From QHWK01 sp035315685 (GTDB lineage: Bacteria; Acidobacteriota; Vicinamibacteria; Vicinamibacterales; CAVVIG01), in NCBI GenBank assembly GCA_035315685.1, contig DATFXR010000260.1, positions 1 to 7,949 of the forward strand: 7,949 bases of DNA, in the 5' to 3' direction. Shown piece by piece: positions 5,904 through 7,949 of the stretch. Position numbers and translations under genes: made by a program. Under the pieces are notes generated by a model. It was not told where the DNA came from. It saw only the letters and a program-made list of their open reading frames with translations, and did not search any database. Numbering within the stretch: position 1 is the stretch's first letter; each line of letters begins with the position of its first letter.

Positions 5904-5978
5904 ATGCTCGAGGCGATCACGCCGTTCGCCCCAGCTCCGCGACTTCACGCCGGAGCCCTGAGTGCGGCTGCGATTTGA
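5904..5978 (+). CDS. Possible 24-aa leader ORF overlapping the first permease gene
   Basis: ATG 5904 lies eight bases after the TATAAT box, where a leaderless message would begin, and opens a 24-codon frame ending in TGA at 5976-5978. The predicted peptide starts M-L-E-A-I-T-P-F and ends S-A-A-A-I. Its stop lies 14 bases inside the permease gene (start 5962, different frame), so terminating ribosomes could reinitiate at the GTG. The peptide resembles nothing I know, and its composition gives no independent coding signal. It could equally be untranslated leader RNA or a remnant of a longer N-terminus lost by a frameshift. Confidence 0.25.
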   Translation: MLEAITPFAPAPRLHAGALSAAAI

Positions 5979-6828
5979 CGTCGTCCTCGCGGCCATCGTC
6001 CTGTGGTTCGCGATCGCGCCGGCACGCGCGCAGGCACCTGCCAGCGAGGCCGGACCACCTTCGATTCTCGTGTCGCGCCAACTCGCGGCGCGCGCACATC
6101 TCTCGGTCGGAGACGTCGTCACGCTCGGCAGCGATCCAGCGGGGACCCGCCGCGCCGACTTCCGGATTGCCGGTATCTACGAGCCGACGCCCGATCCGAT
6201 GCGTTTCACGGCGGCGCGGATCGAAGCGCGGATGCACCTGCCCGATCTCGCGGATCTCGTCGGCGGCGCGGTCGATCCGGCGTCGCGCGAAACGGCGACC
6301 GCCATCAACGTGCGCCTCGTGCGTCCTGAGGACCGGTCTGCATTCGCGGCCGACGTCATGGCACGCGCGCCCGGTGTGGCCGCGCGCTCGACTTCGCGGA
6401 CACCAAACGACGATCCGTTCGCGGTCCTCGATCGTTTCCACGTGGCAATCTCCGCGGTGACGATGGTCGGCGGAACGGCGTTCCTGCTGGCGCTGATGGT
6501 GATCCGGGCCGAGGAGCGGCGCGAGACGGTCGGCATTCTGCGCCTGGTCGGCATCTCGCGGCGGACGCTGCTCGCATCGGTGGCCGTCGAGGGCGTGATG
6601 ATCGCGGCACTGGGCGCCGTCTTCGGAGTGCTGATCGCCTTTGCGACGGAGGGGCTCGTGAACAGGATTTTTCAGGCGCGGTACGACACCACGCTCGTCT
6701 TCGTGCGTGTCACCCCGTCGATTGCCGTCCGCTCGATTCTCATCGCCGCTCCACTCGGCGTCATCGCCGGCGTCGCGGCATCGTGGACGCTGCTTCGCAG
6801 AAGCATCCTCTCGATCATCCGGCGATGA
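5962..6828 (+). CDS. ABC transporter permease, FtsX/MacB type, shortened periplasmic part, 288 aa
   Basis: GTG 5962 directly follows an in-frame TGA (5959-5961) and has GGAG at 5952-5955 with a 6-base spacer, so the start is well fixed. Residues 6-24 form one hydrophobic segment ending A-R-A-Q-A, which looks like a cleavable signal peptide rather than the usual first transmembrane helix. A periplasmic part of about 130 residues follows, beginning I-L-V-S-R-Q-L-A-A with D-F-R-I-A-G-I-Y-E-P-T. FtsX-type helices lie at about 160-181, 205-228 and 255-275, with the cytoplasmic coupling motif E-E-R-R-E-T-V-G-I-L-R-L-V-G-I-S between the first two. Compared with the next gene, the first helix and about 100 residues of periplasmic core are absent. 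I remember similarly short permeases in acidobacteria, so this may be a natural form rather than a deletion. The end overlaps the next gene by ATGA, predicting equal expression and a heterodimer. No ATPase gene precedes it. Confidence 0.88.
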   Translation: MRLRFDVVLAAIVLWFAIAPARAQAPASEAGPPSILVSRQLAARAHLSVGDVVTLGSDPAGTRRADFRIAGIYEPTPDPMRFTAARIEARMHLPDLADLVGGAVDPASRETATAINVRLVRPEDRSAFAADVMARAPGVAARSTSRTPNDDPFAVLDRFHVAISAVTMVGGTAFLLALMVIRAEERRETVGILRLVGISRRTLLASVAVEGVMIAALGAVFGVLIAFATEGLVNRIFQARYDTTLVFVRVTPSIAVRSILIAAPLGVIAGVAASWTLLRRSILSIIRR

Positions 6829-7949
6829 CGGCGTTGCAGCTTGCGTGGCGCACGGTTCGCCGCTATCGCGCGCAGACCCTGCTCGCGATCACCGGCGTCG
6901 CCGTCATCGGCGCGCTGCTGTTCGACATGCTGCTGCTGTCGCGCGGCCTGTTGCTGTCGTTCTCCGATCTGCTCGATCGCGCCGGCTACGACATCCGCAT
7001 TGTCGGCGGCGGCGGTCTGACGCTCCGTTTTCCGATCGCCAAGTCGGCAGACGTCGTCCGTGACGTCGCGGCGCTGCCTGGCGTGCAGCGCGTGGTCTCG
7101 ATCCGGCTGTTGCCGGCGCTCATGCAGGTAGCGGTGCGGACGCGGCCGGTCGACGTCACGCTGGTCGGCATCAGCGAGGCGGTCGCGGGCGTGTGGACGA
7201 TCGTGCGCGGCGACAATCTGCCGAACGGTTCGTCGGCGGCGGGCTGTCCGCTCGTGGTCGGGCGGCAACTGGCCGACAGCCTCGGCCTGGGGCCTGGGGC
7301 CGGCGTCCACGTGATCGCCGAACCGCCTGGCGTGACGTCAGCTCTTCCCGCCGTCACCTGCCACGTCGTCGGCGTCGCGCAGTTTGCATTTTCCGCCGCT
7401 GGCGCCGACGACGTGGCGACGACGAGCGATGCCTTTCAGCGGGCGGCGGCGGAGGGCGAACCGGGCGACGCCGACTTGATTCTCATCGCGTCGCGGCCGG
7501 ATGTCGCACGCGCGGATGTCGTCACGGCCATTCAACGGCGCCATCAAGGTCTCGCGGTCTACTCCAACGACGACGTCGTCGAGCAGTTCAACCGCAACGG
7601 CTTCGCGTACTTCCGCCAGATCTCGATCGTGCTGTCGTCGCTGACGATGGTGTTCGTGTTTCTGCTGGTGGCGACGCTGCTGACGGTGTCGGTGAATCAG
7701 CGGCTCGGCGAGATCGCCGCGCTCCGCGCGATCGGGATCGCGCGGACCCGCGTCGCGGCGATGCTGCTATGGGAATCGGCGCTGCTCGTCGGCGTCGGCG
7801 GGCTGCTCGCGATTCCACTTGGCGAAGCGCTCGCCGTCGGACTCGACCACATCCTGCGTCAGATGCCCGGCCTTCCCGAGCAGCTTCACTTCTTCGTCTT
7901 CGAGCGGCGCGCCCTGTACGTGCACCTCGGCCTGCTCGTCGCCACCGCG
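6825..7949 (+). CDS. ABC transporter permease, MacB/LolCE-like, 3'-partial (375 codons in window)
   Basis: ATG 6825 overlaps the TGA of the previous permease (ATGA), and the frame is open without a stop to the window edge. The N-terminus L-A-W-R-T-V-R-R-Y-R is the usual amphipathic cytoplasmic start of this family, followed by a transmembrane helix at about 17-40. Residues 41-262 form a MacB-type periplasmic core, including C-P-L-V-V-G-R-Q-L-A-D-S-L-G at 141-154 and a second cysteine at 179 that could form a disulfide with C141. An FtsX-like region starts near 266: helix at about 266-290, the coupling motif N-Q-R-L-G-E-I-A-A-L-R-A-I-G-I at 291-305, and helix at about 312-336. The last helix should lie beyond the window. 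It probably pairs with the shorter upstream permease and an ATPase encoded further right, to move lipoproteins, peptides or small molecules across or out of the inner membrane. The substrate is unknown. Confidence 0.9.
   Translation, partial: MTALQLAWRTVRRYRAQTLLAITGVAVIGALLFDMLLLSRGLLLSFSDLLDRAGYDIRIVGGGGLTLRFPIAKSADVVRDVAALPGVQRVVSIRLLPALMQVAVRTRPVDVTLVGISEAVAGVWTIVRGDNLPNGSSAAGCPLVVGRQLADSLGLGPGAGVHVIAEPPGVTSALPAVTCHVVGVAQFAFSAAGADDVATTSDAFQRAAAEGEPGDADLILIASRPDVARADVVTAIQRRHQGLAVYSNDDVVEQFNRNGFAYFRQISIVLSSLTMVFVFLLVATLLTVSVNQRLGEIAALRAIGIARTRVAAMLLWESALLVGVGGLLAIPLGEALAVGLDHILRQMPGLPEQLHFFVFERRALYVHLGLLVATA

Noticed and set aside
6672..7310. A 212-codon minus-strand frame opposite the permease genes
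   Set aside because: It is rich in Q, R, A and D with no motif, and antisense to conserved permease sequence; a GC-rich shadow.
7568..7581. A perfect 14-bp palindrome CGACGACGTCGTCG
   Set aside because: It encodes N-D-D-V-V-E codons inside the second permease gene and follows from GC-rich codon choice; there is no sign of a regulatory role.

Overview
This GC-rich 7.9 kb chromosomal window is densely packed with protein genes. Gene style points to an environmental Acidobacteriota-like bacterium (perhaps Vicinamibacteria): a 220-residue secreted protein of a type I remember mainly from acidobacteria, a type-B carboxylesterase, unlinked FtsX/MacB-type permeases and many GTG starts. The taxonomic guess rests on remembered protein resemblance, not on a marker gene. 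I see no rRNA, tRNA, CRISPR array, transposase, integrase or phage gene. No gene-free stretch exceeds about 135 bases.

Layout from left to right. (1) 2-268, plus strand: the C-terminal end of a large secreted, probably beta-sandwich, protein, closed by a strong GNRA-loop terminator at 290-324. (2) 403-2616, plus strand: a two-gene unit of an uncharacterised exported protein and an exported type-B carboxylesterase with an intact Ser-Glu-His triad, separated by only 18 bases. (3) 2617-2710: a convergent intergenic gap made of short-period repeats and a 10-bp inverted repeat. (4) 5863-2711, minus strand: a three-gene unit of a cytoplasmic GH15 glycosidase, a small four-helix membrane protein of unknown function (ATGA overlap with the glycosidase gene), and a rhomboid intramembrane protease with an N-terminal zinc ribbon. 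(5) 5870-5905: a compact divergent promoter region with near-consensus -10 boxes on both strands inside an imperfect dyad. (6) 5904-7949, plus strand: a possible 24-codon leader ORF followed by two ATGA-coupled ABC-type permease genes. The first permease is short, and the second runs off the window.

Functionally, the left half is secretory (adhesin or enzyme tail, exported esterase). The minus-strand unit joins intracellular glucan or trehalose hydrolysis to two membrane proteins. The right end is the membrane part of a MacB/LolCE-like exporter or lipoprotein-release system whose ATPase is not in view. The least explained parts are the GH15/four-helix/rhomboid unit, the shortened permease, and the three places where a -10-like hexamer sits 6-9 bases before a start codon, which suggests leaderless transcripts.
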